Assembly: GCA_964429195.1 (NCBI GenBank)
Contig: CAYSBC010000025.1
Coordinates: 1 to 27,234, forward strand
Direction of reading: 5' to 3'
Length of the DNA stretch: 27,234 nucleotides
From: JBBAFM01 sp041655415
Lineage (GTDB): Bacteria; Bacillota; Clostridia; Peptostreptococcales; JAAYPU01
Both the position numbers and the translations under genes were made by a program. Shown in pieces: positions 1 through 8,423 of this stretch (the first letter of the stretch is position 1; every line of letters starts with the position of its first letter). The notes beneath the pieces are model-generated. The model was not told where the DNA came from, made no database searches, and was given only the letters and a program-made list of their open reading frames with translations.

Positions 1-878
1 ACAAGGGATAAATATTTTTCCTCTGAAGTGGAACCCCTTGAAGTGACGACGATAGGAACCTTAGCTCCTACAATGAAACCCGCAATTTTAGCCCCCGCGG
101 AATAAATTAAGGCTTTACCTAACATATTGCCCGCAGAAATAGTAGGGACGATGAGAATGTCGGCATCTCCTGTTACGGGGCTTTGATAGCCTTTAATGGC
201 TGCCGATTTTTTGCTCATCATAAGATCATAGGAAATAGGTCCTTCAACTATACAATTTTTTATTTTTCCCTCTTGATTCATTTTCTTCAGAAGATCTCCG
301 TCGACAGACTCAGGCATTTTCGGATTGACAATTTCAACGGCTGCAAGAACAGCGACCTTAGGCTCTTTATAGCCCAATTTTAAGAATACACTGACTGCAT
401 TCTCCAGGATGGCCTTCTTTTCCTCTAAATTGGGGTACATCATCATGCCTCCATCGGTTATCGCTAATAGTTTGTGGTAATTTGGAATCTCATAAAGCAC
501 AAGATGAGACATGATATTGGATACGGAGAAATGATTTTCCTTTCTTACAACAACTCTTAATAAATCTGCAGTTTGAATATTACCCTTCATCAGAAAGTCA
601 GCCTGGTCTTTATGGATAAGCTCTACAGCTTTCTCTGCAGCTGCAATATCTTCAGGAGCATCAATAATAGCAATGTTTGCGGGATCTGTTTGCAATTTAC
701 GTAAGATGTCTTTTATTTCATTTTCATGACCGATGAGAATAGGCTCTAGGATGCCATTGTTTCTAGCATGGAAAACGGCTTCCAGGGTATGCTTTTCATG
801 TGCGGCGACAACAGCAACCCTTTTAAGAGTATCCGTTTTTTTAACGCTTTCAATTAATTCTTGAAAATTTCTATACAT
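1..878 (-). CDS. ptb: Phosphate butyryltransferase (partial, 3' end off the left edge)
   Basis: The enzyme moves an acyl group between CoA and phosphate (butyryl-CoA to butyryl phosphate) in the cytoplasm, normally paired with butyrate kinase. About 292 codons are visible. Reading from the right, the protein opens MYRNFQELIESVKK, then shows family segments ADFLMKGNIQT, a GDADILIVPTISAGNMLGKA stretch and GAKVPIVVTSRG near the visible end, all typical of the PTA/PTB fold. Ptb proteins run to about 300 residues, so little is missing. Of two in-frame ATGs (884 and 878) I chose 878: the GGGGGA ribosome site lies about seven bases before it but touches the earlier one. It follows the lipoprotein gene by about 50 bases on the same strand, so they may be cotranscribed. 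A phosphotransacetylase of the same fold is the alternative; a kinase gene would be expected beyond the edge. Confidence 0.85.
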   Translation of the reverse strand, partial: MYRNFQELIESVKKTDTLKRVAVVAAHEKHTLEAVFHARNNGILEPILIGHENEIKDILRKLQTDPANIAIIDAPEDIAAAEKAVELIHKDQADFLMKGNIQTADLLRVVVRKENHFSVSNIMSHLVLYEIPNYHKLLAITDGGMMMYPNLEEKKAILENAVSVFLKLGYKEPKVAVLAAVEIVNPKMPESVDGDLLKKMNQEGKIKNCIVEGPISYDLMMSKKSAAIKGYQSPVTGDADILIVPTISAGNMLGKALIYSAGAKIAGFIVGAKVPIVVTSRGSTSEEKYLSL

Positions 879-927
879 CTGCATTCCCCCTTATATTCTA
901 TTAAGGAAAATAGATTAATCAGTTTCA

Positions 928-1557
928 TCAATCGGATGGTTCAATTTCAAAAGACTCCAAAACAGAAGAAATAATGTCATCTCCGAATATGAACTCACGT
1001 TTTATCAGACCGACTCCTTTTTTATAGTATTCAAACATTTCAGAGTCAGGAGTAAGAATTTGAACTTTAATACATTCATCAAAAACACCAAGGGGTGTTG
1101 TTACAGAAGCATTCACATCTACAATTTCCCTTGATTGATTATCATGGGTCCACTTTGTTCCAGCCTCAATAGGGCTTTTTAGCAAAATGGTAGCATCATT
1201 ATCCGGTTCATTTAGCCGGTCTTCCATCTCATATTCTTCTCCTTGGAAAAATACCCGCGTCACAGCGTCAGAGGTGACCAAGAAAACATTTGCAGATACA
1301 GTGCCTCCGTTATCCTCCATGACTTGAAACCTATTGCCATCAACATAGATGATTTCACGAGTAAAGCTAGCGTATTCCATTCCATCACCTAAGTAAGACC
1401 AATGATTCCCTAGGGAAGCGGGAAAGAATGGAGATAACTCTGAGGTTTCATTTCCGTTTTCTTCGAATTCATCCGAGTTATTATTGGTACAGCCTGTAAA
1501 TGCAAGTAATAGGAAAAGCAAAAATAAAAACCCAATTAATTTTTTCGATTTTTTCAT
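928..1557 (-). CDS. Hypothetical lipoprotein
   Basis: I do not recognise a named family. The N-terminus is a classic lipoprotein signal: MKKSKK, a hydrophobic run to residue 20, and the lipobox FTGC with the lipidated Cys at residue 23. An acidic, Asn-rich linker follows, then a globular part of about 165 residues rich in beta-forming stretches and aromatic residues (SLGNHWSYLGDGMEY near the front, EYYKKGVGLIKREFIFGDD near the end). That pattern resembles secreted DUF-type lipoproteins with a GNxW opening. It should be anchored to the outer face of the membrane. The ribosome site AGAGGTG precedes the ATG. The gene is divergent from feoB, with 242 bases between the two starts, and is followed by ptb on the same strand. 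Confidence 0.7.
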   Translation of the reverse strand: MKKSKKLIGFLFLLFLLLAFTGCTNNNSDEFEENGNETSELSPFFPASLGNHWSYLGDGMEYASFTREIIYVDGNRFQVMEDNGGTVSANVFLVTSDAVTRVFFQGEEYEMEDRLNEPDNDATILLKSPIEAGTKWTHDNQSREIVDVNASVTTPLGVFDECIKVQILTPDSEMFEYYKKGVGLIKREFIFGDDIISSVLESFEIEPSD

Positions 1558-1631
1558 AAAAACACCTCTCTATCATGTATGGTTAGTAAGTTTTAGTTTG
1601 CCCAATTTGTATTGCATTATCTAAGATAGCC

Positions 1632-1661
1632 TGTATATAATTTATCAGTGGCATAATGCAA
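1632..1661 (-). promoter_or_regulatory. Possible promoter for the lipoprotein gene
   Basis: On the minus strand TTGCAT (1661-1656) is followed after 18 bases by TATACA (1637-1632), about 75 bases upstream of the lipoprotein start. Both boxes are imperfect, so this is tentative. Confidence 0.35.
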
Positions 1662-1702
1662 ATGCAATCTTTAAAAATATTTGTTATTTTAAATCAAGAG
1701 TG

Positions 1703-1731
1703 TTGACATTGGTTAAAGATAATGATAATTT
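1703..1731 (+). promoter_or_regulatory. Promoter of feoB
   Basis: A perfect -35 box TTGACA (1703-1708) is followed by a -10 region inside the Fur-box-like sequence: GATAAT (1724-1729, 15-base spacer) or TAATTT (1726-1731, 17-base spacer). Repressor binding to the Fur box would cover the -10 region directly. Confidence 0.6.
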
Positions 1732-1736
1732 TTATC
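1718..1736 (+). promoter_or_regulatory. Fur box upstream of feoB
   Basis: The 19 bases GATAATGATAATTTTTATC match the classical Fur consensus GATAATGATAATCATTATC at 17 of 19 positions. The site overlaps the probable -10 box of the feoB promoter, which fits iron-dependent repression of an iron-uptake gene. Confidence 0.8.
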
Positions 1737-1799
1737 AATAAGGAAAAAACAGAGTAATCGATAATATAAAGCAGAAAGGCATTAATGGAGGGGAGAAAA

Positions 1800-3758
1800 A
1801 TGATTATTGCACTGGCAGGTAACCCTAATTCAGGTAAAACAACTTTATTCAATGCTATTACAGGCAAGACTGAATATGTTGGCAATTGGCCGGGAGTGAC
1901 GGTTGAAAAGAAAGAAGCAAGTCTTAAAAAAAGGTATAATAAAGGTGGCCAAGATATAAAAATAGTTGACCTTCCGGGAACCTATTCTATTTCTCCTTTT
2001 ACAGGGGAAGAAGCCATTACAAGGGACTTTATATTGGGAGAAAATCCGGATGTTATCATTAATATTGTTGATGGTGCCAATATTAGCAGAAGCTTATTTT
2101 TTACTACTCAACTTTTAGAGCTGGGAATTCCGGTGGTTTTAGCAATTAATAAAAGCGATGTTATAACAAAAAGAGGAGATACCGTTGATCTTTTGAAACT
2201 GGCAAAAACACTAGACTGTAGGGTCATTCCTATAACGGCGACCACTGGTGAAGGGCTTTCGAAATTAATGGATGCAGCTATTTTAACAGCCCAAGAAAAG
2301 AAAAAACAAAAGGAACCGAACTTTGAAGGGAAGGAATCTGCCGATTCGGACAAAGCAAGACAAAGATTTATAGATAGCATTATTGAAGAGTGTCAAGTCA
2401 TCACTAGAGATGTTACTAAGGTATCCATATCCGATAAAATAGACTCTATTGTTGCTCACAAGTGGCTTGGTATTCCTATTTTTTTCCTCATTATGTGGGG
2501 GCTATTTTCCTTGGCCATCGGTGGTCCGGGGGGCTACTTATCGGAAATGCTAAACGAGGTTGTATTTGGCGAAATGATACCTGATTTTGTCAATAACTTG
2601 TTTAACAATATGGGTGTTCATCCATTTTTGCATGCCTTGGTAGTAGATGGTGCTATCGGTGGGGTGGGAGCTGTTATAGGTTTTCTGCCCATTATTATGA
2701 TCTTGTTTTTCTTATTGGCACTCCTTGAAGACTGCGGTTATATGGCAAGAGTAGCTGTTATTATGGATCGCTATTTGAAAAAGATCGGCTTGTCCGGCAA
2801 GGCTATTATTCCTATGCTTGTAGGTGCAGGATGTTCTGTGCCGGGTGTTATGGCTACAAGAACGATAGAAAATGTCCACGAGAGAAGAATAACAACCATA
2901 CTCACACCTTTTGTACCTTGCGGAGCAAAGATACCAATCATTGCATTGTTTGTAGCTGTATTTTTCCCCAACAGTCCTTGGGTTGGAGCCAGCATGTATA
3001 TTATAGCATTCTCAATTATCATCTTGGCAGGCTTATTCTTCAAAAAAGTATTTGCATCGGAGAACTTGGATTCATCACAATTTATTATCGAGCTACCAGA
3101 ATATAAGATACCTAGCCTATCCCACGCTTTTATTCAAATGATTGATAAAGGGAAATCATTCATTTATAAAGCCGGAACGATAATCCTGGTTTGTAATACT
3201 TTAGTATGGTTTGCTCAAGCCTATGATTTTAGCTTGCAAGCTGTTGAAGATCAAAGCTTAAGTATTTTAGCCATCGTTGGATCCGTCATAACACCTATTT
3301 TTGTACCTATCGGATTTATTGGTTGGCAACTTGCAGTGGCTTCTATAACAGGTCTTATTGCTAAGGAAAATGTTGTAGCCACTTTTGCTGTTCTCTTAGC
3401 AGTTGCATCGGAAGAAGCCTTGCATTTACCGGGTGGTGCTCTTACACAATTTTTTACACCGGTGACGGCATTTGCATTTCTTGTTTATAATTTATTCTCA
3501 CCTCCTTGTTTTGCAGCCATTGGAGCTATGAATACAGAGTTCAACTCTAAGAAATGGTTGTTTAGAGCGGTAGGCTTTCAATTTGGGGTAGGTTATCTGG
3601 CCGCTATGTTGATAACCCAAATCGGAACACCTATTTTTTATGGGAAATTGGCGGCAGGTTTTGTACCGGCTGTTCTTATCGCTATTATTACAGTAATTGC
3701 TATTATAGTTTTCATAAAAAAGAAAAACATAAAGCATACAAAAGTCAAGGCGGCTTAA
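1800..3758 (+). CDS. feoB: Ferrous iron transport protein B
   Basis: FeoB is the membrane protein that imports Fe(II) and carries a cytoplasmic GTPase domain. From the start at 1800 the protein has 652 residues. The G domain shows G1 GNPNSGKT (7-14), the G2 region PGVT, G3 DLPG (57-60) and G4 NKSD (117-120). A helical linker follows to about residue 215, then the polytopic membrane part with the two Gate regions (GYMARVAVIMDRYLKKIGLS; GAGCSVPGVMATRTI) and the FeoB C-terminal segment. The upstream in-frame ATG at 1785 is rejected because the GGAGGGGAG ribosome site lies just after it and is well spaced for 1800. No feoA or feoC is present in the window, so this is a stand-alone feoB. Confidence 0.95.
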   Translation: MIIALAGNPNSGKTTLFNAITGKTEYVGNWPGVTVEKKEASLKKRYNKGGQDIKIVDLPGTYSISPFTGEEAITRDFILGENPDVIINIVDGANISRSLFFTTQLLELGIPVVLAINKSDVITKRGDTVDLLKLAKTLDCRVIPITATTGEGLSKLMDAAILTAQEKKKQKEPNFEGKESADSDKARQRFIDSIIEECQVITRDVTKVSISDKIDSIVAHKWLGIPIFFLIMWGLFSLAIGGPGGYLSEMLNEVVFGEMIPDFVNNLFNNMGVHPFLHALVVDGAIGGVGAVIGFLPIIMILFFLLALLEDCGYMARVAVIMDRYLKKIGLSGKAIIPMLVGAGCSVPGVMATRTIENVHERRITTILTPFVPCGAKIPIIALFVAVFFPNSPWVGASMYIIAFSIIILAGLFFKKVFASENLDSSQFIIELPEYKIPSLSHAFIQMIDKGKSFIYKAGTIILVCNTLVWFAQAYDFSLQAVEDQSLSILAIVGSVITPIFVPIGFIGWQLAVASITGLIAKENVVATFAVLLAVASEEALHLPGGALTQFFTPVTAFAFLVYNLFSPPCFAAIGAMNTEFNSKKWLFRAVGFQFGVGYLAAMLITQIGTPIFYGKLAAGFVPAVLIAIITVIAIIVFIKKKNIKHTKVKAA

Positions 3759-3774
3759 AGTTTTGAAGTTTATA

Positions 3775-3803
3775 TTGACACCTTTTAGGTAGAGTGATAC
3801 AAT
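3775..3803 (+). promoter_or_regulatory. Promoter of the riboflavin operon
   Basis: TTGACA (3775-3780), 17 bases, then TACAAT (3798-3803): a near-consensus vegetative promoter. Transcription would begin near 3810, just before the FMN aptamer. Confidence 0.85.
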
Positions 3804-3820
3804 TTTTATAGAAATGAATA

Positions 3821-3929
3821 GAACCTTCAGGGCAGGGTGAGATTCCCGATCGGCGGTAAAGTCCGCGAGCCGTTAGGCAGACTTGGTGTAATTCCAAGAC
3901 CGACAGTTAAAGTCTGGATGAAAGAAGGT
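3821..3929 (+). promoter_or_regulatory. FMN riboswitch (RFN element)
   Basis: The conserved RFN aptamer is readable throughout: CTTCAGGGCAGGGTGAGATTCCC, GATCGGCGGTAAAGTC, GCGAGCC, TTGGTGTAATTCCAAGACCGAC and AGTCTGGATGAAAGAAGG. Helix P1 closes between ACCTTC (3823-3828) and GAAGGT (3924-3929). FMN binding is known to switch such operons off. The aptamer sits between a strong promoter and an intrinsic terminator upstream of ribD, so control is probably by transcription attenuation. The 5' strand of P1 is also complementary to the terminator. Confidence 0.97.
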
Positions 3930-3980
3930 ATATGCATGTTGGCGTTTGCCTATGTGTAATTATACTCTAATGTGAAGCAA

Positions 3981-4018
3981 AAACTCTGAAGGTTATCTTC
4001 AGAGTTTATTGTTTTTTG
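3981..4018 (+). terminator. Riboswitch-controlled terminator (expression platform)
   Basis: A perfect 11-bp stem (AAACTCTGAAG 3981-3991, CTTCAGAGTTT 3997-4007) with a 5-base loop is followed by ATTGTTTTTT. Bases 3986-3994 (CTGAAGGTT) are the exact reverse complement of 3822-3830 (AACCTTCAG) in aptamer helix P1, which gives an antiterminator when FMN is absent. Confidence 0.92.
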
Positions 4019-4102
4019 CAAAAGACAGATGAAAGTCATAAGTTAAAAAATAAAGGGAAAGCTTGATAAGAGAAATAATTATAAAAAATGTGGGGTAGTA
4101 AA

Positions 4103-5206
4103 ATGGACATCGAATATATGAAAAGGGCTATGGAGTTGTCCCTTCTAGGAAGAGGTTATACCAATCCGAATCCATTAGTAGGTGCAGTTATAGTAAAGAA
4201 TGGGAAAATCATAGGTGAGGGATTTCACCAAGTCTACGGAGGTCCTCACGCTGAGGTCAATGCCTTTAACAATGCTACTGAAGACCCAAAGGGTGGAATC
4301 CTGTATGTGACACTAGAACCTTGCTCTCATTATGGCAAGACACCACCTTGTGCAAATGCCATTGTAGAAAGGGGCATTGAAAGAGTAGTCATTGGCATGA
4401 AAGATCCCAATCCCTTAGTAGCAGGTAAGGGGATAGAAATTTTAGAACAGAATGGCATCCAGGTCAAAACGGGCATATTACAGGATGAAATAAGCAAGAT
4501 AAATGAAATATTTTTGAAATACATTACAACCCAAAAGCCTTTTTGTATTCTTAAGACGGCCATGACTCTCGACGGAAAAATTGCGACGGCTAGTGGGGAT
4601 TCCAAATGGATTACCAATGAAGCTTCCCGGGCTTATGTGCATGAGCTGCGGCATCAAGTAGCAGGAATTATGGTAGGAGTCAATACAGTTCTCATTGATG
4701 ATCCCATGCTAACAACGAGGTTAGAACATAAAAAGGGAATAGACCCTATAAGAATCATTGTGGATACACGAGGGAGAATACCTTTAGAGGCTAAAGTTTT
4801 AAATACAGAATCAAAAGCAAAGGCAATCATAGCGACGACAAAATTAATAGATTCCTCAAAAGTCAAGGCTTTACAATCTCTAGGGGCAGAAGTCATTATC
4901 ACTCCTTTAAAGGAAGACAAGGTGGATTTAGCAGATTTAATGAGACAATTAGGCGATATGAAAATAGACAGTGTTTTAATTGAAGGTGGATCCACACTGA
5001 ATTTCAGTGCTCTAGAGGAGGGGATTGTTGATAAGGTTATAAGCTTTATAGCCCCCAAGATTATCGGCGGGAAAGATGCTAAAACACCTGTTGGCGGTGA
5101 GGGCCTATCTAAAATAAAGGATGCTTTTATTCTAAAGGATATTAAGATAACAAAATTCGACGAGGATATGATGATTGAAGGCTATTTGGAAAGGAGTGAA
5201 AGATAG
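4103..5206 (+). CDS. ribD: Bifunctional riboflavin deaminase/reductase RibD
   Basis: RibD performs two successive steps on the GTP-derived pyrimidine: deamination of the ring amine and reduction of the ribosyl chain to ribityl. The 367-residue protein has an N-terminal zinc deaminase domain with HAE (49-51) and the pair C74/C83 in the block LEPCSHYGKTPPC. From about residue 145 comes a dihydrofolate-reductase-like domain (KTAMTLDGKIAT; later LIEGGSTLNFSAL). The ATG at 4103 has GGGGT about eight bases upstream. The in-frame ATG at 4088 would lie before that site and is less likely. It is the first gene after the FMN riboswitch and abuts ribE with no gap. Confidence 0.95.
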   Translation: MDIEYMKRAMELSLLGRGYTNPNPLVGAVIVKNGKIIGEGFHQVYGGPHAEVNAFNNATEDPKGGILYVTLEPCSHYGKTPPCANAIVERGIERVVIGMKDPNPLVAGKGIEILEQNGIQVKTGILQDEISKINEIFLKYITTQKPFCILKTAMTLDGKIATASGDSKWITNEASRAYVHELRHQVAGIMVGVNTVLIDDPMLTTRLEHKKGIDPIRIIVDTRGRIPLEAKVLNTESKAKAIIATTKLIDSSKVKALQSLGAEVIITPLKEDKVDLADLMRQLGDMKIDSVLIEGGSTLNFSALEEGIVDKVISFIAPKIIGGKDAKTPVGGEGLSKIKDAFILKDIKITKFDEDMMIEGYLERSER

Positions 5207-5866
5207 ATGTTTACGGGACTCATAGAGGAAATTGGTATTGTCGATAAGGTTATCCAAGGCGCGAAGTCTGCCAAGATAACAATAAAGGCTCACAAGGTCC
5301 TCGAGGGAATCAAGCTGGGAGATAGCATTAGTACCAATGGTGTATGTCTTACGGTGACAAGCTTTAGCAAGGATAAATTTGATGTGGATGTCATGCCTGA
5401 AACTATGCGCAGGAGTAACCTGGAAAACATCCGATCAGGATCTAAGGTTAATCTAGAAAGAGCTGTAAGAGTAGGGGATCGATTGGGTGGCCATATTGTA
5501 TCGGGGCATATTGATGGTGTAGGTCTTATTAAAGCCATTGAGGAGGAAGATAATGCGACTTGGATTACCCTAGAGGCTTCCCCGAGTATTATGAAATATA
5601 TCATTAACAAGGGTTCTATTGCTGTGGATGGGACAAGTCTAACGGTTGCTTATGTAGATGATTCTACTTTAAAAGTATCTATTATCCCTTTAACAAAGGG
5701 GGAGACGACATTGCTAAGCAAAAAGGTTGGAGAAGAAGTGAATTTAGAGTGTGATATGATTGGGAAATATGTGGAAAGGCTCATGCTATTCGGGGATAAA
5801 GATCAATCAAAGGAACCAAAGGGTTCTATTGATATAGATTTTCTAAAACAAAATGGATTTGCATAA
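5207..5866 (+). CDS. ribE: Riboflavin synthase, alpha chain
   Basis: This enzyme joins two molecules of 6,7-dimethyl-8-ribityllumazine to give riboflavin. The 219 residues form the two tandem lumazine-binding barrels typical of the family: repeat one begins MFTGLIEEIG and contains NGVCLTV, and repeat two begins near GDRLGGHIVSGHIDGVG and contains DGTSLTV. The start ATG directly follows the ribD stop codon, with AAGGAGTG inside the ribD end, so translation is probably coupled. The length is normal for the family. Some systems call this gene ribC. Confidence 0.95.
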   Translation: MFTGLIEEIGIVDKVIQGAKSAKITIKAHKVLEGIKLGDSISTNGVCLTVTSFSKDKFDVDVMPETMRRSNLENIRSGSKVNLERAVRVGDRLGGHIVSGHIDGVGLIKAIEEEDNATWITLEASPSIMKYIINKGSIAVDGTSLTVAYVDDSTLKVSIIPLTKGETTLLSKKVGEEVNLECDMIGKYVERLMLFGDKDQSKEPKGSIDIDFLKQNGFA

Positions 5867-5881
5867 AGGAGGGTAATATAA

Positions 5882-7105
5882 ATGAATAAATTTAATACGG
5901 TTGAAGAAGCCATTGAGGATATCAAGGCTGGTAAAATGATTGTGGTTGTAGATGATGAAGACAGGGAAAACGAGGGTGACTTGTTAATGGCTGCTGAAAA
6001 GGTTACTCAAGAAGCTGTCAATTTTATGGCAACCTATGGCAGGGGTCTTATTTGCACACCCATGACACAGGAAAGGCTAAGAGAATTGGATATTTTCCCA
6101 ATGGTATCCAATAATACAGATCCTAAAGAAACAGCCTTTACTGTATCTGTGGATGCTATAGAAAGTACTACCGGCATATCTGCAGGAGAGAGGGCAGCAA
6201 CAATTCAAAAGCTTATCGAACCAAGTACAAGACCGGATGGCTTTACAAAGCCGGGTCATATCTTTCCACTTGCAGCCAGAGAAGGCGGTGTTTTAAAAAG
6301 AGCCGGTCATACTGAGGCTGCAGTAGATTTACCTAGGTTAGCAGGACTTTATCCTGCAGGCGTTATATGTGAAATCATGCATGATGATGGAACCATGGCA
6401 AGAGTTCCGCAACTTATGGAATATATTAAAAAGCATGATTTAAAGATTATTACGATAGAAGACCTTATCGCTTATAGACGAAGAAATGAATCTTTAGTTG
6501 AAAAGGCATCAGAGGCCAACTTACCTACAAAATATGGTGAATTTAAAGTAATAGGTTATGTCAATAAGCTCAATGGAGAACATCATGTGGCCCTTGTCAT
6601 GGGAGATATATCTGAAACTGAAAATACTCTTGTCAGAGTCCACTCTGAATGTCTAACCGGGGATGCTTTTGGATCACTCCGATGTGACTGTGGAGAGCAG
6701 TTTGATGCAGCTATGAAACAGATTGCAAAAGAAGGAAAAGGAATTATGCTCTACATGCGACAAGAAGGAAGAGGAATAGGGCTTATTAATAAAATTAAGG
6801 CTTATGATTTACAAGATAAGGGTTTAGATACAGTGGAGGCCAATCTTAAATTAGGCTTCCCTGAGGATATGAGAGATTACGGTATTGGTGCCCAAATATT
6901 AGCTGATTTAGGCGCAAAGAAGATTAGGCTTATGACGAATAATCCCAAAAAGGTAACCGGTATTGCAGGCTATGGTATTAAGATAGTTGAAAGAGTACCT
7001 ATTGAAGTGGGCATTCATGAAGAAAATGAAAATTATTTAGAAACTAAAAAAATAAAAATGGGACACATATTAAACTTAGGAGGGGACGCTCATGAAAACA
7101 TATGA
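5882..7105 (+). CDS. ribBA: Bifunctional DHBP synthase / GTP cyclohydrolase II
   Basis: The fusion supplies both precursors of riboflavin: the 4-carbon unit from ribulose 5-phosphate and the pyrimidine from GTP. Residues 1-200 are the RibB domain, with DDEDRENEGD (24-33) and AGHTEAAVDL (141-150). Residues from about 205 are the RibA domain, with the zinc ligands C257, C268 and C270 in ECLTGDAFGSLRCDCGEQ, the RQEGRGIGL stretch and LMTNNPKKV near 350-357. All motifs are intact, so both activities are expected; the 407-residue length is normal. AAGGAGGG precedes the ATG. The 3' end overlaps ribH by 14 bases in another frame. Confidence 0.96.
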   Translation: MNKFNTVEEAIEDIKAGKMIVVVDDEDRENEGDLLMAAEKVTQEAVNFMATYGRGLICTPMTQERLRELDIFPMVSNNTDPKETAFTVSVDAIESTTGISAGERAATIQKLIEPSTRPDGFTKPGHIFPLAAREGGVLKRAGHTEAAVDLPRLAGLYPAGVICEIMHDDGTMARVPQLMEYIKKHDLKIITIEDLIAYRRRNESLVEKASEANLPTKYGEFKVIGYVNKLNGEHHVALVMGDISETENTLVRVHSECLTGDAFGSLRCDCGEQFDAAMKQIAKEGKGIMLYMRQEGRGIGLINKIKAYDLQDKGLDTVEANLKLGFPEDMRDYGIGAQILADLGAKKIRLMTNNPKKVTGIAGYGIKIVERVPIEVGIHEENENYLETKKIKMGHILNLGGDAHENI

Positions 7106-7553
7106 AGGAAAACTAATTGCTGAAGGGCTGAAATTTGCTATTGTTGTAGGAAGGTTCAATGAATTTATTGGGGGCAAGCTGCTTACAGGAGCATTAGATG
7201 CTTTAAACAGACATGGTGTTGATGAAAAGGATATTGAAATTATCTGGGTGCCGGGCGCTTTTGAAATTCCTTTAGCGGCAAAGAAATTAGCAAAATCTAA
7301 AAAATATGATGGAGTCATCTGTTTAGGAGCTGTTATAAGGGGAAGTACACCACACTTTGACTATGTATCCAGTGAGGTTACAAAGGGCATAGCCCTAGTA
7401 TCTCTTGAAACAGAGTTACCTGTAATATTTGGAATATTGACTACAGATACCATTGAACAGGCTATTGAAAGATCAGGAACAAAAGCTGGAAATAAGGGAG
7501 CGGATGCTGCTGTTACTGCCATTGAAATGGCCAATCTGCTTAAAGAAATATAA
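7092..7553 (+). CDS. ribH: 6,7-dimethyl-8-ribityllumazine synthase
   Basis: RibH condenses the ribitylaminouracil with DHBP to make lumazine, the substrate of riboflavin synthase, and in this family usually assembles into pentamers or 60-mer shells. The 153 residues show the family blocks VVGRFNEFIGGKLLTGA, WVPGAFEIPLAAK, GAVIRGSTPHFDYV (with the catalytic His) and FGILTTDTIEQA. Its start lies inside the ribBA end, with AGGAGGGG about five bases before the ATG, so it is probably translated by reinitiation. It is the last gene before the operon terminator. Confidence 0.96.
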   Translation: MKTYEGKLIAEGLKFAIVVGRFNEFIGGKLLTGALDALNRHGVDEKDIEIIWVPGAFEIPLAAKKLAKSKKYDGVICLGAVIRGSTPHFDYVSSEVTKGIALVSLETELPVIFGILTTDTIEQAIERSGTKAGNKGADAAVTAIEMANLLKEI

Positions 7554-7580
7554 ATATAATTTAATTAGCATGGTATGTAA

Positions 7581-7645
7581 AAAAGTGTATCAAAGATTAG
7601 AGTGTTCCTGGAAAGGTGCATTTTAATAGGAGATACACTTTTTTT
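7581..7645 (+). terminator. Terminator of the riboflavin operon (long loop)
   Basis: An 11-bp perfect stem (AAAAGTGTATC 7581-7591, GATACACTTTT 7632-7642) leads into a T run ending at 7645. The 40-base loop is unusually large and includes a possible small CCT-GGAA-AGG hairpin that would shorten it. Confidence 0.7.
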
Positions 7646-7715
7646 ATTTAAGTCCTATAGATATGTATAAAAATATGATAGAATAATAGCGTTTATAAGA
7701 ACAAGGAGAGTAATA

Positions 7716-8411
7716 ATGGCGAATTACGATTTTGTTTTATTGGATGTCGATGATACACTCATTGATTTTGCTTTAAGTGAAAGGCAAGGTATAAAACATG
7801 TCTTTCGAAAGTTTGATTTACCTTTTGATGAGGACATTTACCGTACATATAGACGTTTAAATATAGAATTATGGGAATCCTTTGAACGAGGCGATATAAC
7901 TAAAGAGGATTTATTAAGGGTGCGGTTTGAAAGATTATTTGAAATATACGACTTAAGCGCAGATATCAAGGCTTTAAATAAAGATTATCAAATGAGCTTA
8001 GGAACAAATATCAGATTAATCCCCAATGCAATGAAGGTATGCAAGGAATTGAATGCCTACTGTACTTTAGCAATCGTGACAAATGGGACGATTGCTGCTC
8101 AAAAAAATAAACTAAGAAATTCAGGACTTGATAGAATTATTCCTTATATCTTTATTTCAGACGAGCTAAAATACGGTAAACCGGATCCGCGTTTTTTCGA
8201 ACATGTTTTTAGTATCATAAAAGCAGATAAAAGGGATAGAGTATTAATTGTAGGTGATTCCTTAGGCTCGGATATAAAGGGCGGAAACAACGCGGGTATC
8301 CATACCTGTTGGTATAATCCGAACAAAAAAGAATTAGATCAGGATGTAAAAATCAACTATGAGATAACAGACTTACAAGAGCTCAGAAATATAATATTAA
8401 ATAAGTACTAA
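7716..8411 (+). CDS. HAD-superfamily phosphatase (YjjG/YigB-like)
   Basis: A 231-residue haloacid-dehalogenase phosphatase. Motif I is LDVDDTLIDF with nucleophile D10 and acid D12; motif II is VTNGT; motif III is the Lys of YGKPDPRFF; motif IV is GDSLGSDIKGG. The insertion after motif I is a helical C1 cap, as in the YjjG, YfnB and YigB group (COG1011). Relatives dephosphorylate noncanonical nucleotides or the phosphorylated ribitylaminouracil intermediate of riboflavin synthesis. The position directly after ribDE(BA)H, itself lacking that phosphatase, makes the latter role attractive, but a terminator separates the two units. AAGGAG precedes the ATG. apbE follows after 12 bases. Confidence 0.88.
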   Translation: MANYDFVLLDVDDTLIDFALSERQGIKHVFRKFDLPFDEDIYRTYRRLNIELWESFERGDITKEDLLRVRFERLFEIYDLSADIKALNKDYQMSLGTNIRLIPNAMKVCKELNAYCTLAIVTNGTIAAQKNKLRNSGLDRIIPYIFISDELKYGKPDPRFFEHVFSIIKADKRDRVLIVGDSLGSDIKGGNNAGIHTCWYNPNKKELDQDVKINYEITDLQELRNIILNKY

Positions 8412-8423
8412 GGAGTTTAAAAT

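Noticed and set aside
183..383. 66-codon plus-strand ORF at the left end
   Set aside because: It lies antisense inside ptb, has no ribosome site and resembles no known protein.
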